Both the position numbers and the translations under genes were made by a program. Below are positions 25,328 through 34,689 of a DNA stretch of 64,000 bases, piece after piece. The stretch's first letter is position 1, and each line of letters begins with the position of its first letter. The DNA is from JBCCCJ01 sp039029315 (GTDB lineage: Bacteria; Bacteroidota; Bacteroidia; J057), in assembly GCA_039029315.1 (NCBI GenBank), contig JBCCGK010000049.1, positions 1-64,000 on the forward strand. Reading direction: 5' to 3'. The notes under the pieces were generated by a model. It was not told the DNA's origin and made no database searches. It worked only from the letters and a program-made list of their open reading frames with translations.

Positions 25328-28300
25328 CTACTCTTGAATCAGAAGCTTTTCTAATTGACTTCCTTTATTGGTGTTAATTTTCACAAAATACATTCCAACA
25401 GCAAGTCGACTAACATCAAACTGTGCCCGTGTCGAACCAGTGGATAAGGTCTTTCGGTCCACAAGTTGACCGACGGTAGAGATGAGTTCGATATTGTCAA
25501 TCAATGGAGCAGACGCCTGATCAATCTCTACCCATACTGATTCACTGGCAGGGTTGGGATAAATTCGGAGGGCATCTTCTGGGAGAATGGGATCAATGGA
25601 GGTAGCAGTCTCATTGATTTCTATATCAAATGTGAATACCCCAATCCATCCACCTGACTGATCTCTCAAGTCAAAGGTGAAAGCATCTTGCGTGGTCGTT
25701 CCTCCATAGTGAAGATAACTTAAAGTGGAATTGTTGATATCTGCCTGCGTAAAGGTTTGGCCTGCCTGAAGAGTCGTTCCGTTCAATTTGAGCCCTCCTT
25801 CATTGGCAGGATCGACCAGGGTGTATATGATATCGGAGGCGGGACTGCCAGCAGAGCTCGCTTCCAGGAGGAGATTTTTTATATCCCCTTGCGTCCATCG
25901 ATCAAGGGTAAGAGGCAGGTTTTTGACCAGATTCAAAGAAGTAGAAGAGCTGGTACAGATAAGTAGATTGAAGTCCTGCAATTCTCCCCCATTAAAGTTT
26001 GTTCCATCAGTAACTGTCAATTCCCATAGTCCAAAAGCGGCCTTGCCTGCGAATTGGTTCAGGTCTCCCGTTGGTGCATAGGTGAGACCATTGGTTGGAG
26101 GGCAAGGAATGGTCGCACCCCCTGAAGAAGCAAAACTCACATTAAACTGATTATTTCCAGAAATGAAACATAGATCTCCGGGATCAAAAAGCTGAACCTC
26201 AGTTCCGTCAGGGCCCTTCAATTTTGCTTCAATTTCATCCATTCTTGAATGAAATCCTTTGAAGTTTTGGACACTCACAGAAGTGATAGAACCCGATATG
26301 GTTGAGATAATCGTCGAACTGACAACTCCTGGCGTACCAAAAACAGGAATGGTCTTGGGAAGATCCATTGTGGTTACTTCAGAACAAGTCCCAACCTGGA
26401 AGCCTGATACCTCTCCATATTCCCCCGGTCCACAGTCATTGACCCCTCGTACCCGCCAATAGTAGACAGTATTGAAGTCCAACGCAAATGGAATAGAGAG
26501 GAAATTGTTGGTAAGACCAGTTTCTGTATAGATCACATTGGTACCAAAAGCAGGACTTGTTGACAGCTCGAACTCATAGGAAAAAGAGTTCATATCTGTA
26601 TCCCATGTGAAGGATGTAGTTGGAGCAATATTGTCCATCCCTACAGGATCTACTGCTGTGATCGCCTGAGGCAAAGCTGTAGCACCTTTCACATCCATAA
26701 TGAAGGTTACAGCATCAGACGGTCCGCCACCAATGGCAATGCCAGTCATGAATACTGTATAGGTTCCTTCTGCAACTGAATTGCTACCAGTGAATGTGAC
26801 ATCTACTGGATCTCCCGGATATAAGGTATCGACATTGGTAGTCGCAGTTATTCCTGCCGGGAGCTGAAGGAATGAAAGAGAAACCGGATCAGAAAATCCG
26901 AGTAGGGAACTGGAGAGGAATGGCAATACAGCAGATCCCCCTGTACAGATTGAGATGGTGTCCATGGTAGGTAATAGCGTAAATCCTCCATTCCCAGGCA
27001 ACTGTACATTTAGATTCTGGTTTGATATATCAAAAAACACATTGTTGGCCGCCTTGACTTTTAGCCGACCTACAGAAGTAGTGATATCTGGATAGACAAC
27101 AAACTCCTGTCCATCATTGGGGACATTATCAGCCAGCAGATGAGGGAATGTTTGTCCACCATCGGTGGAGAAATAAATGTCTACTTCCTGGCAATTGACA
27201 GGAAATGACGTTGTATTGGCGACATCCCATTCTACTTCTTCGATGAACCCTGCTGTAAGGTTCAACTGCGTATTGGGATGAGTAACCTGAAATGGCCCCG
27301 AAATATCTGTTGCTTCGAACGCAATATCTGAGGAATGGACGCCACCATTTTGATCTCTGACAGTGAGTCGGAAAGTCAAATCTCGGCTATAACTAGGGAG
27401 AATCTCTCCTGTGGTCTGTGAATTGCTAAGGATATTCGGAAGCCTGGGAAAAATCCTGGTAGGACTATTGCTTGGTTGGAGCACCCGGAAAATGGGTGCA
27501 TTACCTGAAGGTGAGTTTGGACTTCCTGCAGGTCCAAGATCATGCTGTTCCCAGGAATAGGTGAGAGAGTCTCCATCAGGATCCGATGCCACACCTGTCA
27601 ATTCAAATGGCGTAGAAATGGGAATAAACATCCCGCCGGTTCCAGCATCGACAGAGGGTGCTTGATTATTGAGAGGAATCGCCAGATCACAGGTTGCACC
27701 AGCAGAACCTCTGGTATAGTTGATAAAATCTTCCTGGGAATCATGATGATAATAGATGATGATCCCACCAGGGATATTGTCAGGAGGGCAGGTGTTATAA
27801 GACATGATCGTATTGCCACCTCCTGGCTCGTAGGCATGGCTCGCTGATCGATTGTTGTTTCCGCAACCACCATTGACTGAGTTAAAGGTATGCGTAGCAT
27901 TGAACTGATGGCCCATCTCATGCGCCACTGTTTCCAGGAATCTGGCACTCCCAGGATTATCATCAGAAGAGGCCCCTCTGGCTTTATTTTGATTGGTAGA
28001 GTTGCGACAGACAGAGCCGCGAGCAGCAATCCCTAATACCCCACCAGGTGCGGTAGATCTGATAAAGACATGACCGATGTCATAGCTGTTGGATGAAATG
28101 ATCCCATTGATATACGATTGGTTGGTGACCAGATTGGCGGGGGCTGTATTCTGGTCCAACACTGTCGAATAAGGATCTGTTTGTCCAGGAAGAATAATCA
28201 GAAGGTCATTGTTGGCAATCAGGTTTAGACGTATCGCCATATCTCGTTCCATCGCCAGGGTGACCTGACTGATGATGTTATTGATTTCTGCCAAAGCATC

Positions 28301-28966
28301 AGCAACAGTTCCTCCAGCCCACTGTGTGTAAGTAGAGTTAGCTACTACGGCAAGGCGATATGTGAGCATTTCATGACCAACGGCCTGTGGCACCATGCGT
28401 GTATTGCTCTCAGGAAAGTTTTCGCGATCGATCGTGCCACACCACCCGGCTCCGTGAGGAGTGTCTGGAAGGTCGGACGAATGATAGCTAATGTAAGGCT
28501 GAGCAACAAGTCTGGAAGCAGGTTCGATGACGGTATATCCTTCCTCAGACCAGATCAAGCATCGAAATCCTTTGTGACTGAGACTAATGCGCAACCGTGC
28601 TCTGGGATTATCTATTCCTTTTCCTGAATAGTTGCGAATACCCGGAAATTTTGCGGCCAATCCCGCTTCCATGAGGGGAGATTCAGAGATTCGGAATGCC
28701 TGAAGTGTACCGTCAGGCATAGGCAACTGGATATCGAGGGGAGAAGCAGTAGCAACGAACTCCATGGGAGCTGTCGACAAGACATTGGTCAGTCCTTGAA
28801 TGTCCAGTGATAAGGTGCGATAGGTCAGGGGAGTTTCTGCTCTATCTGTCCATGATTGGGGATTGGACTTCTGTAAATCGACCCAAAAATTACTTTGGCC
28901 CAAAAGTGGGTATGTCGATAAACATACCATAACTGGAATCATCCAAATAAGGAAATAAGACTTCAT
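25328..28966 (-). CDS. Secreted metzincin-type metallopeptidase with T9SS sorting domain, copy B
   Basis: 1212 residues with the same order as copy A: signal peptide (1-23), propeptide, catalytic domain, fibronectin-like and P-type domains (PVFGTPGVVSSTIISTISG), CSPG/cadherin-like repeat (DPANEGGLKLNGTTLQAG), and T9SS signal starting LRIYPNPASESV. The zinc site reads HEMGHQFNATH (349-359); Asn replaces the Gly of the classic HExxHxxGxxH in copy A. All three His and the Glu are kept, so activity is likely. The central domains carry many Ser/Thr/Asn residues typical of surface proteins. Tandem duplication with copy A is clear from colinear similarity over the whole length. Confidence 0.9.
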   Translation of the reverse strand: MKSYFLIWMIPVMVCLSTYPLLGQSNFWVDLQKSNPQSWTDRAETPLTYRTLSLDIQGLTNVLSTAPMEFVATASPLDIQLPMPDGTLQAFRISESPLMEAGLAAKFPGIRNYSGKGIDNPRARLRISLSHKGFRCLIWSEEGYTVIEPASRLVAQPYISYHSSDLPDTPHGAGWCGTIDRENFPESNTRMVPQAVGHEMLTYRLAVVANSTYTQWAGGTVADALAEINNIISQVTLAMERDMAIRLNLIANNDLLIILPGQTDPYSTVLDQNTAPANLVTNQSYINGIISSNSYDIGHVFIRSTAPGGVLGIAARGSVCRNSTNQNKARGASSDDNPGSARFLETVAHEMGHQFNATHTFNSVNGGCGNNNRSASHAYEPGGGNTIMSYNTCPPDNIPGGIIIYYHHDSQEDFINYTRGSAGATCDLAIPLNNQAPSVDAGTGGMFIPISTPFELTGVASDPDGDSLTYSWEQHDLGPAGSPNSPSGNAPIFRVLQPSNSPTRIFPRLPNILSNSQTTGEILPSYSRDLTFRLTVRDQNGGVHSSDIAFEATDISGPFQVTHPNTQLNLTAGFIEEVEWDVANTTSFPVNCQEVDIYFSTDGGQTFPHLLADNVPNDGQEFVVYPDITTSVGRLKVKAANNVFFDISNQNLNVQLPGNGGFTLLPTMDTISICTGGSAVLPFLSSSLLGFSDPVSLSFLQLPAGITATTNVDTLYPGDPVDVTFTGSNSVAEGTYTVFMTGIAIGGGPSDAVTFIMDVKGATALPQAITAVDPVGMDNIAPTTSFTWDTDMNSFSYEFELSTSPAFGTNVIYTETGLTNNFLSIPFALDFNTVYYWRVRGVNDCGPGEYGEVSGFQVGTCSEVTTMDLPKTIPVFGTPGVVSSTIISTISGSITSVSVQNFKGFHSRMDEIEAKLKGPDGTEVQLFDPGDLCFISGNNQFNVSFASSGGATIPCPPTNGLTYAPTGDLNQFAGKAAFGLWELTVTDGTNFNGGELQDFNLLICTSSSTSLNLVKNLPLTLDRWTQGDIKNLLLEASSAGSPASDIIYTLVDPANEGGLKLNGTTLQAGQTFTQADINNSTLSYLHYGGTTTQDAFTFDLRDQSGGWIGVFTFDIEINETATSIDPILPEDALRIYPNPASESVWVEIDQASAPLIDNIELISTVGQLVDRKTLSTGSTRAQFDVSRLAVGMYFVKINTNKGSQLEKLLIQE

Positions 28967-28994
28967 AGTGTTGAGTAATCAAAATTCTGTCCGA

Positions 28995-29026
28995 AAGAGG
29001 TATGAAAAATGCTTGCAATTTACAAA
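28995..29026 (-). promoter_or_regulatory. Candidate promoter of the metallopeptidase pair
   Basis: On the minus strand TTTG (29026-29023), a 20-bp spacer and TACCTCTT (29002-28995), 28 bp before the copy B start codon. The -7 element departs from TAnnTTTG at two positions, so this is a weak call supported mainly by spacing. Confidence 0.3.
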
Positions 29027-29075
29027 AGACCAATTTCTTTTTGCAAATACAAATACGAGAACGATTTCTGGGAAA

Positions 29076-31811
29076 TTAGAAATGTAAGTTCAGGAAAAGA
29101 TTGGGACTCAGTCCAAGTAAGAGTCGGTCTATGGCTACAAGTTGTGGCTCATCATCTTCGGAGTCAAATGACCTGATAGCCATGAACTCCCTACTTTTGA
29201 CATTGTTCCGATTGTAGACATTAAACACAGAAATGCCAATATTCCCCTGTCGTCTATCAGACAAAAAAGAGAATTTATAGGCTGCTGATACATCTAATCG
29301 GTGATAAAGAGGAAGTCTTGCCGAATTGATTTCGCCAAAAGTCGGGATGACCGTGAATCGGGAATGGGAATAATTATCTGTTTGAATCCCTGTAGCGGGT
29401 GTGTAGGGACGACCTGAAGCAAAGGTCCAATTGGTGCTTAGGTCCCAGCGACCGATGCGCAAGGTATTGGCCCATTTTGCAATGTGACGCTGATCATGGT
29501 TGGCAAAATAAGGGCGAGCCGCTTCTATGTCCGGGAAGGAATACATCACTTTGCTTAGAGAGTAGCTCAGCAAGCCTGTGAAGGTTCCTCCGGGAATGGA
29601 GAAAGTCTTTTTGAAAAACAAATCTAATCCAATGGCAGTTCCTGTACCATCATTGACAAGATAGCCGTTTCGAAGTTCAGAACCGCCTCTAAAATATTGT
29701 TGGGTATATGTCGTGAGATCTGTCAGTTCTTTATGGTAGATCTCTATATCCAACAGCATATCTTTGGTTTGGTAAGAAAGGCCACTGATGATATGCTTGG
29801 CTTCAGCTACAGGGATGGAATCTCCATCGGCCAGCATCCAGAAATCTTCTCCAACACGCAATTGATTGGGAACATCTATGCGACCAATATACTGCCTGTA
29901 TTGTCCGTAGGCAGCTTTGAGGAACCAGTGATCCGTCAAGGCAAACTTGACTGAAATTCTGGGCGCAAGATAATGTTGATTGGTATGAGAAAAGTAGGTA
30001 TGCCTTAGCCCCGCCTTAAAAGAGAGTGGGGTAGAAGGCTGATAAGCATATTGAAGATAGGAATGATGCAGCAATGCTGAGTCCAGAAAGACATCATTTC
30101 TCAATGTCAGAGGATGTTCCTCATGAAAGTTTTGCTGGTGATAGGACAGGCCTTGCCTTGTTCCCAATCGGTTGAATTGCCAACCACCTTCTATTTGGTG
30201 AAATGGGTGCGGCTGCCAACTCAGGTGCTGGCGAATGGTCAGATCCTGTATCACGTTTTGTTCCTGGAAGTCCAGGACATAGCCATTGCTATCTGCATCC
30301 TTGGTTTCAGAGACGTATCCATAATTTTGCACAAAAGAAGAATAGGATACATTACTTTCACTTCTCAATTCTTCCGTCCAATCTCTTTCCCAACTGGCAC
30401 TAATTCCACGATTGCGCAAGCTAAGATGGTCAAGATCAGTCACCAGGACATCAGAATTCCCCTGGGGCATAATGCTTTCATAATCCAGCCTGTCAGTTCC
30501 TCCAAATACACTAATGGAGAGATTGTCTTTGGTGCCAGGTTGAAAAATGGCTTTTGCATTGATGTCTCCAAAATAAAATTTCGGATTCATCCTGACTTGC
30601 TGTGATCGAAATTGTTTGTTGTGCTTCAGATTATCATAAATGATTCCTTGTTGGAATACTTTGTCAAAGATGTTTTGATACAACCAGGTATTGATCAAAT
30701 CTGTGGTAGACCTGCGGGCTGCAAGGAGGAAGGCTGCTTTGTGGCCATTTCTTGATTTGGCAAACGGAACTTCTACAACAAACTGCCCATTGAGCGCATT
30801 CATTCCAGCGGCAAGTCGAAGTGAATCAGGTTTTTGTGGTTTGGTCCTCACCTCAATGACAGAGGCAAGACGTCCGCCATATCTGGCACCAAATCCACCG
30901 CGCTGAATTCGAACCTCTTCAACAGCTTCTGAATTAAAGGAGCCAACCATTCCGAAAAAATGCCCCGGCTGATACATGGTAATGCCATCAAACAAGAGCA
31001 GGTTGTGTTCTGGCCGTCCTCCCCGAACATGTAATTCAGAAGCAGATTCGTCAGCACTTGTGACACCGGGAAGAATCTGAACAGCACGCATCATATCATT
31101 TTCTCCCAAGCCTGAGACTGCACCAAACTTCTGTGGGCGGATCTGGATTTCCTGGGTTCCCGTTTCAAGCGCGACAGGCGGTTCTTGGCGACGCTCAATC
31201 AATACACTTTCTATTTCTACAGGAAATGGTTTGAGACGTATCTGAAGATTGAGTAGAGAAGAACTGGGATCCAGGGTAACAGTATAATCCTGATAGCCAA
31301 TATGACGAACTTCGAGGGTAAGGTTTGCGGAGGGTTGTTCGAGCCGCAACTCAAAATACCCCATACTATCAGCAAGGGTGCCCTGTTTGCTGTCGACATC
31401 TCGAATGCCAGCCATGAGACCATCTTTATTGTCCCAATCCGTGATGCGTCCTTTGACAATCATCAGGGAGTGAGCAAGTTCAGAAGATTCTGTCCCTACA
31501 TCTTGTTCAGATCTGATAAGGAAAATTTTTCTGGCTTCTACATATGTCCAACTTAGCCCTGTGCCAGCCAATAATAAGTCAACCGCCTCTCTGGGAGGGC
31601 GGTTGATGATATCTACATATATAACTTTGTTTCGAACCTGTTCGTCTACATAATTGAATCCCAGGCCGTAGGAACTTTGCAGACTACGGAATGCTTCGGC
31701 TAGTGGTGTATTACGAAATTCTTCGTAAACTCTAATGTCAGATTGAGCAGCTAACTCCTGGCAGGAGATCCAGACCATCACACAGCTGAACAACCATCTG
31801 GCACGTCTCAT
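29076..31811 (-). CDS. TonB-dependent outer-membrane receptor with N-terminal STN domain
   Basis: 911 residues. Signal peptide (to about 22), STN secretin/TonB N-terminal signalling domain (about 25-105), carboxypeptidase-regulatory-like domain (about 118-200; VKGRITDWDNKDGL, GYFELRL, VRHIGYQDYTVTL), plug domain (about 230-330; MMRAVQILPGVTSADESASELHVRGG and GGFGARYGGRLASVIEVRT), then the beta-barrel ending in the terminal Phe of NLFLNLHF. The STN domain and the upstream fecR and sigma genes make it a transducing receptor: substrate binding outside is relayed to the anti-sigma factor. No SusD partner is present, so it is not a glycan SusCD pair. The ligand cannot be inferred. Confidence 0.92.
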   Translation of the reverse strand: MRRARWLFSCVMVWISCQELAAQSDIRVYEEFRNTPLAEAFRSLQSSYGLGFNYVDEQVRNKVIYVDIINRPPREAVDLLLAGTGLSWTYVEARKIFLIRSEQDVGTESSELAHSLMIVKGRITDWDNKDGLMAGIRDVDSKQGTLADSMGYFELRLEQPSANLTLEVRHIGYQDYTVTLDPSSSLLNLQIRLKPFPVEIESVLIERRQEPPVALETGTQEIQIRPQKFGAVSGLGENDMMRAVQILPGVTSADESASELHVRGGRPEHNLLLFDGITMYQPGHFFGMVGSFNSEAVEEVRIQRGGFGARYGGRLASVIEVRTKPQKPDSLRLAAGMNALNGQFVVEVPFAKSRNGHKAAFLLAARRSTTDLINTWLYQNIFDKVFQQGIIYDNLKHNKQFRSQQVRMNPKFYFGDINAKAIFQPGTKDNLSISVFGGTDRLDYESIMPQGNSDVLVTDLDHLSLRNRGISASWERDWTEELRSESNVSYSSFVQNYGYVSETKDADSNGYVLDFQEQNVIQDLTIRQHLSWQPHPFHQIEGGWQFNRLGTRQGLSYHQQNFHEEHPLTLRNDVFLDSALLHHSYLQYAYQPSTPLSFKAGLRHTYFSHTNQHYLAPRISVKFALTDHWFLKAAYGQYRQYIGRIDVPNQLRVGEDFWMLADGDSIPVAEAKHIISGLSYQTKDMLLDIEIYHKELTDLTTYTQQYFRGGSELRNGYLVNDGTGTAIGLDLFFKKTFSIPGGTFTGLLSYSLSKVMYSFPDIEAARPYFANHDQRHIAKWANTLRIGRWDLSTNWTFASGRPYTPATGIQTDNYSHSRFTVIPTFGEINSARLPLYHRLDVSAAYKFSFLSDRRQGNIGISVFNVYNRNNVKSREFMAIRSFDSEDDEPQLVAIDRLLLGLSPNLFLNLHF

Positions 31812-31833
31812 GTTTTGCCTATCATATATACAC

Positions 31834-32811
31834 TTAAGGCTTTTTTATCAGTCGGATATAGGTTGCATTTTCTTGGGTATAAGTTAATCCCATTGGTTCA
31901 CAAATCAATCGCAAAGTTTCCTCTAGGTTATCATCGAAAAATACTCCAGACCATTTTTGATCTTCCAGTCCTTTAACGTCAATTGTTACCCCAAATTGTC
32001 TTTCGACTTCAGCTGTAACGTGGGAAAAAGGAGCCTGCTCAAATTGAAAACTTCCTTCTATCCAGGTTGGGATCTTTGATTGTGATGGTTGGTGCTTAGA
32101 TGCCTGGATATCGTTCTTGTCTATGATAACGGATTCCCCACGCGTAAGGATGGTCGCATCCGTCATTTTTGGTGATTTTACCTGTACTTTTCCTGTGAAG
32201 CATGTTACTTCCAGCCGATCGTCTCTGACAAATACATTGAAACTGGTCCCTAGTACCTGTACCTGCCCTTGGGGGGTCTGAACGAGAAATCGACTTCCTT
32301 CCTCAACTTGAAAAAAGGCTTCGCCTTTGAGATTTACTTCCCTGTTGCCTGCCCATTCGGAAGGCTCATAGGAAAGAGAAGACTGATCATTCAGAATGGT
32401 CTTAGAGCCATCGGGAAGATTCAAGGTAAAGGGTTCTGCTCCAACAGGAATGTTGATTTTTTTCGGTTGAGGAATCAAGACATAAATCAGCAATAAGATT
32501 GCTGCAGAAGCTGCAATAAGGCTAGTCATCAGGGTCTTTCGGGGAAATTTGACCACTTTGGTAGTCGAAGAGTCGAGCTCTGTTTGTTGAGGGGTTTCCA
32601 GAGGAGTTATTTGTTGAGTCCTCACTAGAAAATCCTCCCACGCCTGCTCTTTGCTGCGAGTGGCGGGAACCTCTAATCGAGATGCTTCTTCTACTACTTG
32701 GGTGAGTCCAGTTAGATCCCCAGAGGCCTCCCATGACTGAACCTCTTCCTCTGGCAGACGGCCGTCGAGCCATCTTGCGAGAAATTCATCCTTGGGATTA
32801 TTGGTGTTCAT
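31834..32811 (-). CDS. FecR-family anti-sigma factor
   Basis: 325 residues: cytoplasmic N-terminal region (about 1-90) that should bind the sigma factor, a single membrane helix (about 93-112, MTSLIAASAAILLLIYVLI), a periplasmic FecR domain (INIPVGAEPFTLNLPDGSKTILN, AFFQVEEGSRFLVQTPQGQVQVLGTSFNV) and a C-terminal DUF4974 domain (FSHVTAEVERQFGVTIDV...LRLICEPMGLTYT) that contacts the STN domain of the receptor. It lies 99 bp downstream of the sigma gene and 22 bp upstream of the receptor, the standard Bacteroidota cell-surface signalling order. Confidence 0.93.
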   Translation of the reverse strand: MNTNNPKDEFLARWLDGRLPEEEVQSWEASGDLTGLTQVVEEASRLEVPATRSKEQAWEDFLVRTQQITPLETPQQTELDSSTTKVVKFPRKTLMTSLIAASAAILLLIYVLIPQPKKINIPVGAEPFTLNLPDGSKTILNDQSSLSYEPSEWAGNREVNLKGEAFFQVEEGSRFLVQTPQGQVQVLGTSFNVFVRDDRLEVTCFTGKVQVKSPKMTDATILTRGESVIIDKNDIQASKHQPSQSKIPTWIEGSFQFEQAPFSHVTAEVERQFGVTIDVKGLEDQKWSGVFFDDNLEETLRLICEPMGLTYTQENATYIRLIKKP

Positions 32812-32910
32812 AAATTCTTAATTTTCCGGTCTAAGTAGTAGTGTTAGTGTAAGTTAGTCTTTCATTTTCAATGGATATGACAACTTTCTTCCCTAAAACC
32901 CTACCTCTCC

Positions 32911-33426
32911 TTAAATTCTTGCTGAAAGGTTTCTTAGTTCTAGTAAAGCTTTGTGCATTCTTTTCTCTACGGCCTTGACACTCAGGCCCAAACGAGCCGC
33001 TATTTCTTTGTACGTGAGCTTGTCGATTCTGTTCATCAAAAAGACGACTCGATTTTTCTCTGGGAGACTGGAGATGGCCGTTTCCAGTTTTTGTCTAAAC
33101 TCATCTTCCTCCAGCACAAATTGAGGCGTTTCGTAGGAGGTAGTGGAGACGGGTTGCTGGTTGAACTTCATCACCACCTTTTGATGTTTGACCTCGTTGA
33201 GAAACAGATTGTTTGCAATGGTATACAGATAACTCTTGACCTTGTCTGGATCAATGCTTTCACGCTTTTTCCACAAAATCAAAAAAGCTTCCTGAGTCAG
33301 GTCTTCGGCCAGGTAAATATTGCCGGATTTGTAATACAAAAAATTCCTGATCGCATCATAATACCGATCGTACAAAGACTTGAATGCAAAGGATTCGATG
33401 TTGTTGTGATTTTGAGAATGGTTCAT
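32911..33426 (-). CDS. ECF sigma factor paired with FecR
   Basis: 171 residues. Sigma-70 region 2 (YDRYYDAIRNFLYYKSG, AEDLTQEAFLILWKK, YLYTIANNLFLNEVKH) and region 4 (AISSLPEKNRVVFLMNR, TYKEIAARLGLSVKAVEKRM) are both complete; the Bacteroidota spacing and VEKRMHKALLEL ending are typical of RpoE-like factors of the FecI/SigW-type. Held inactive by the FecR protein encoded next and released by the TonB receptor. It probably transcribes its own cassette and possibly the two metallopeptidases downstream (inference). Confidence 0.93.
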   Translation of the reverse strand: MNHSQNHNNIESFAFKSLYDRYYDAIRNFLYYKSGNIYLAEDLTQEAFLILWKKRESIDPDKVKSYLYTIANNLFLNEVKHQKVVMKFNQQPVSTTSYETPQFVLEEDEFRQKLETAISSLPEKNRVVFLMNRIDKLTYKEIAARLGLSVKAVEKRMHKALLELRNLSARI

Positions 33427-33780
33427 TCAATAGAGACTTCCCGCAATGAAGGAGTCAGGACCCGAAACAAGAAAATATGCTCTTTATTTGCTTAAAGCTG
33501 GTTCTTGTCTGTTTGTTCTGGGAGTGTACTCCTGTGATTGTTAGATAAATAGATGTCTAGATAGACTCGATCAGAAAACTATCCACATCTTAAGATTGAG
33601 CGACCGCAATAGCGTGTGAGTAAGTAGTAAGGTGTAAAGATAACAAACAAGTAGATTATTATTCTGTGAAATTTGAGTAGGGTTTTGCGTGGATGATCTG
33701 TCATACCTTCATAAATATTCACCACCATTGAAGCTTGACTTGACTTCTGTCATCCCAGGCTTCTTTGTTGACCACATGGA
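33427..33780. other. Intergenic region without a recognised gene
   Basis: About 350 bp upstream of the ECF sigma gene. It should hold that gene's promoter (minus strand). No open frame of note. It ends on the right at a plus-strand terminator hairpin that no plus-strand gene accounts for, so a small plus-strand transcript here is possible. Confidence 0.4.
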
Positions 33781-33814
33781 ACCCAACAGAACATTCATTC
33801 TGTTGGGTTTTTTT
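33781..33814 (+). terminator. Rho-independent terminator hairpin, plus strand, no upstream gene
   Basis: Perfect 11-bp stem ACCCAACAGAA (33781-33791) with TTCTGTTGGGT (33798-33808), 6-base loop, then a run of T (33808-33814) on the plus strand. The 3' half overlaps the last codons and stop (33795-33797) of the ECF41 sigma gene on the minus strand, where it may also act as a terminal stem-loop but without a T-tract. Confidence 0.7.
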
Positions 33815-34676
33815 GATCTTGGGAGTTAAGATGGGCCAATTTATCAGGATTCCGCATAATATAGACACTTTTTATCCTGCCATTTTGAGAAAAATCAACT
33901 GACATTACAGAGGCTACTTTCCCCCTCCCATCCCTGATTATCAGAGCGACTGTTTCATTCAGCTTGCTAAGGACAAACTGCGAATCCGCTGGTAATTGTC
34001 TTTGAATTCCTTTCAAAAACTTACTTACTGTAGATTTGCCGTACAGAGGTTTCTGGGCCGCTGGGACTTTGCCACCTCCATCGGATAGAAAGACAACATC
34101 TTCCTGAAGAAGGTTGAGTAGTGGATCGAGATTCCCACTCTCTATCCCAGATTGAAAAGCCTCAAGAAGAGGAGACAACACTTCTGGCGGGAGTCCCTGA
34201 ACAGGAGATTGCTGATGAATCTTGGCTTGTGCTCGTCGATTGATCTGCCTACAATTGGTCTCACTTTTTCCGACGATCTGCCCAATGCTTTCATATGCCC
34301 AATCAAATACCTCTCTCAAGACAAAGACAGTTCTTTCAGCTGGAGTGAGGATTTCCATAATCACAAGCAATCCCATAGACACATGGTAGGTCTGATCCTG
34401 CAGATGCGGATGCTCACTGGTGGAAGGAATAGGGCTAGGTAACCAGGTTCCAGGATAGTGATTCCGGGATCGTTTCATCTCCTTCAGACGATTGAAACTG
34501 CGATTGGCTACTGATCGATGCAGGTAGGCGTTGGGAGAGACGATTTGATCTGGCGAAATGGATTGCCAAGCTTCCAGTACGTCCTGGACAATATCTTCTG
34601 CATCAGCTATGCTTCCCAGCAAATGATAGGCTTGAGACACAAGCTTCGACCGAATGAGAGCAGAATCAATATTCAT
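33795..34676 (-). CDS. ECF41-type sigma factor with SnoaL-like C-terminal domain
   Basis: 293 residues. Sigma region 2 (AYHLLGSIADAEDIVQDVLEAW) and region 4 (LTPAERTVFVLREVFDWAYESIGQIVGKS) occupy residues 1-155; the remaining ~135 residues form a SnoaL/NTF2-like domain. The three ECF41 hallmarks are visible: a WLPEP-like linker (WLPSP, 78-82), DGGGK (199-203) and NPDKL (276-280). In this family the fused C-terminal domain replaces a separate anti-sigma factor and modulates activity. The usual neighbours, a carboxymuconolactone decarboxylase, oxidoreductase or epimerase, are absent; instead a small membrane protein lies 13 bp upstream on the same strand. Confidence 0.9.
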   Translation of the reverse strand: MNIDSALIRSKLVSQAYHLLGSIADAEDIVQDVLEAWQSISPDQIVSPNAYLHRSVANRSFNRLKEMKRSRNHYPGTWLPSPIPSTSEHPHLQDQTYHVSMGLLVIMEILTPAERTVFVLREVFDWAYESIGQIVGKSETNCRQINRRAQAKIHQQSPVQGLPPEVLSPLLEAFQSGIESGNLDPLLNLLQEDVVFLSDGGGKVPAAQKPLYGKSTVSKFLKGIQRQLPADSQFVLSKLNETVALIIRDGRGKVASVMSVDFSQNGRIKSVYIMRNPDKLAHLNSQDQKNPTE

Positions 34677-34689
34677 ACAGATTGAACAG

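Noticed and set aside
29076..31811. SusC component of a polysaccharide utilisation locus
   Set aside because: No SusD gene or glycoside hydrolase follows; the STN domain and FecR/sigma genes indicate a transducing receptor.
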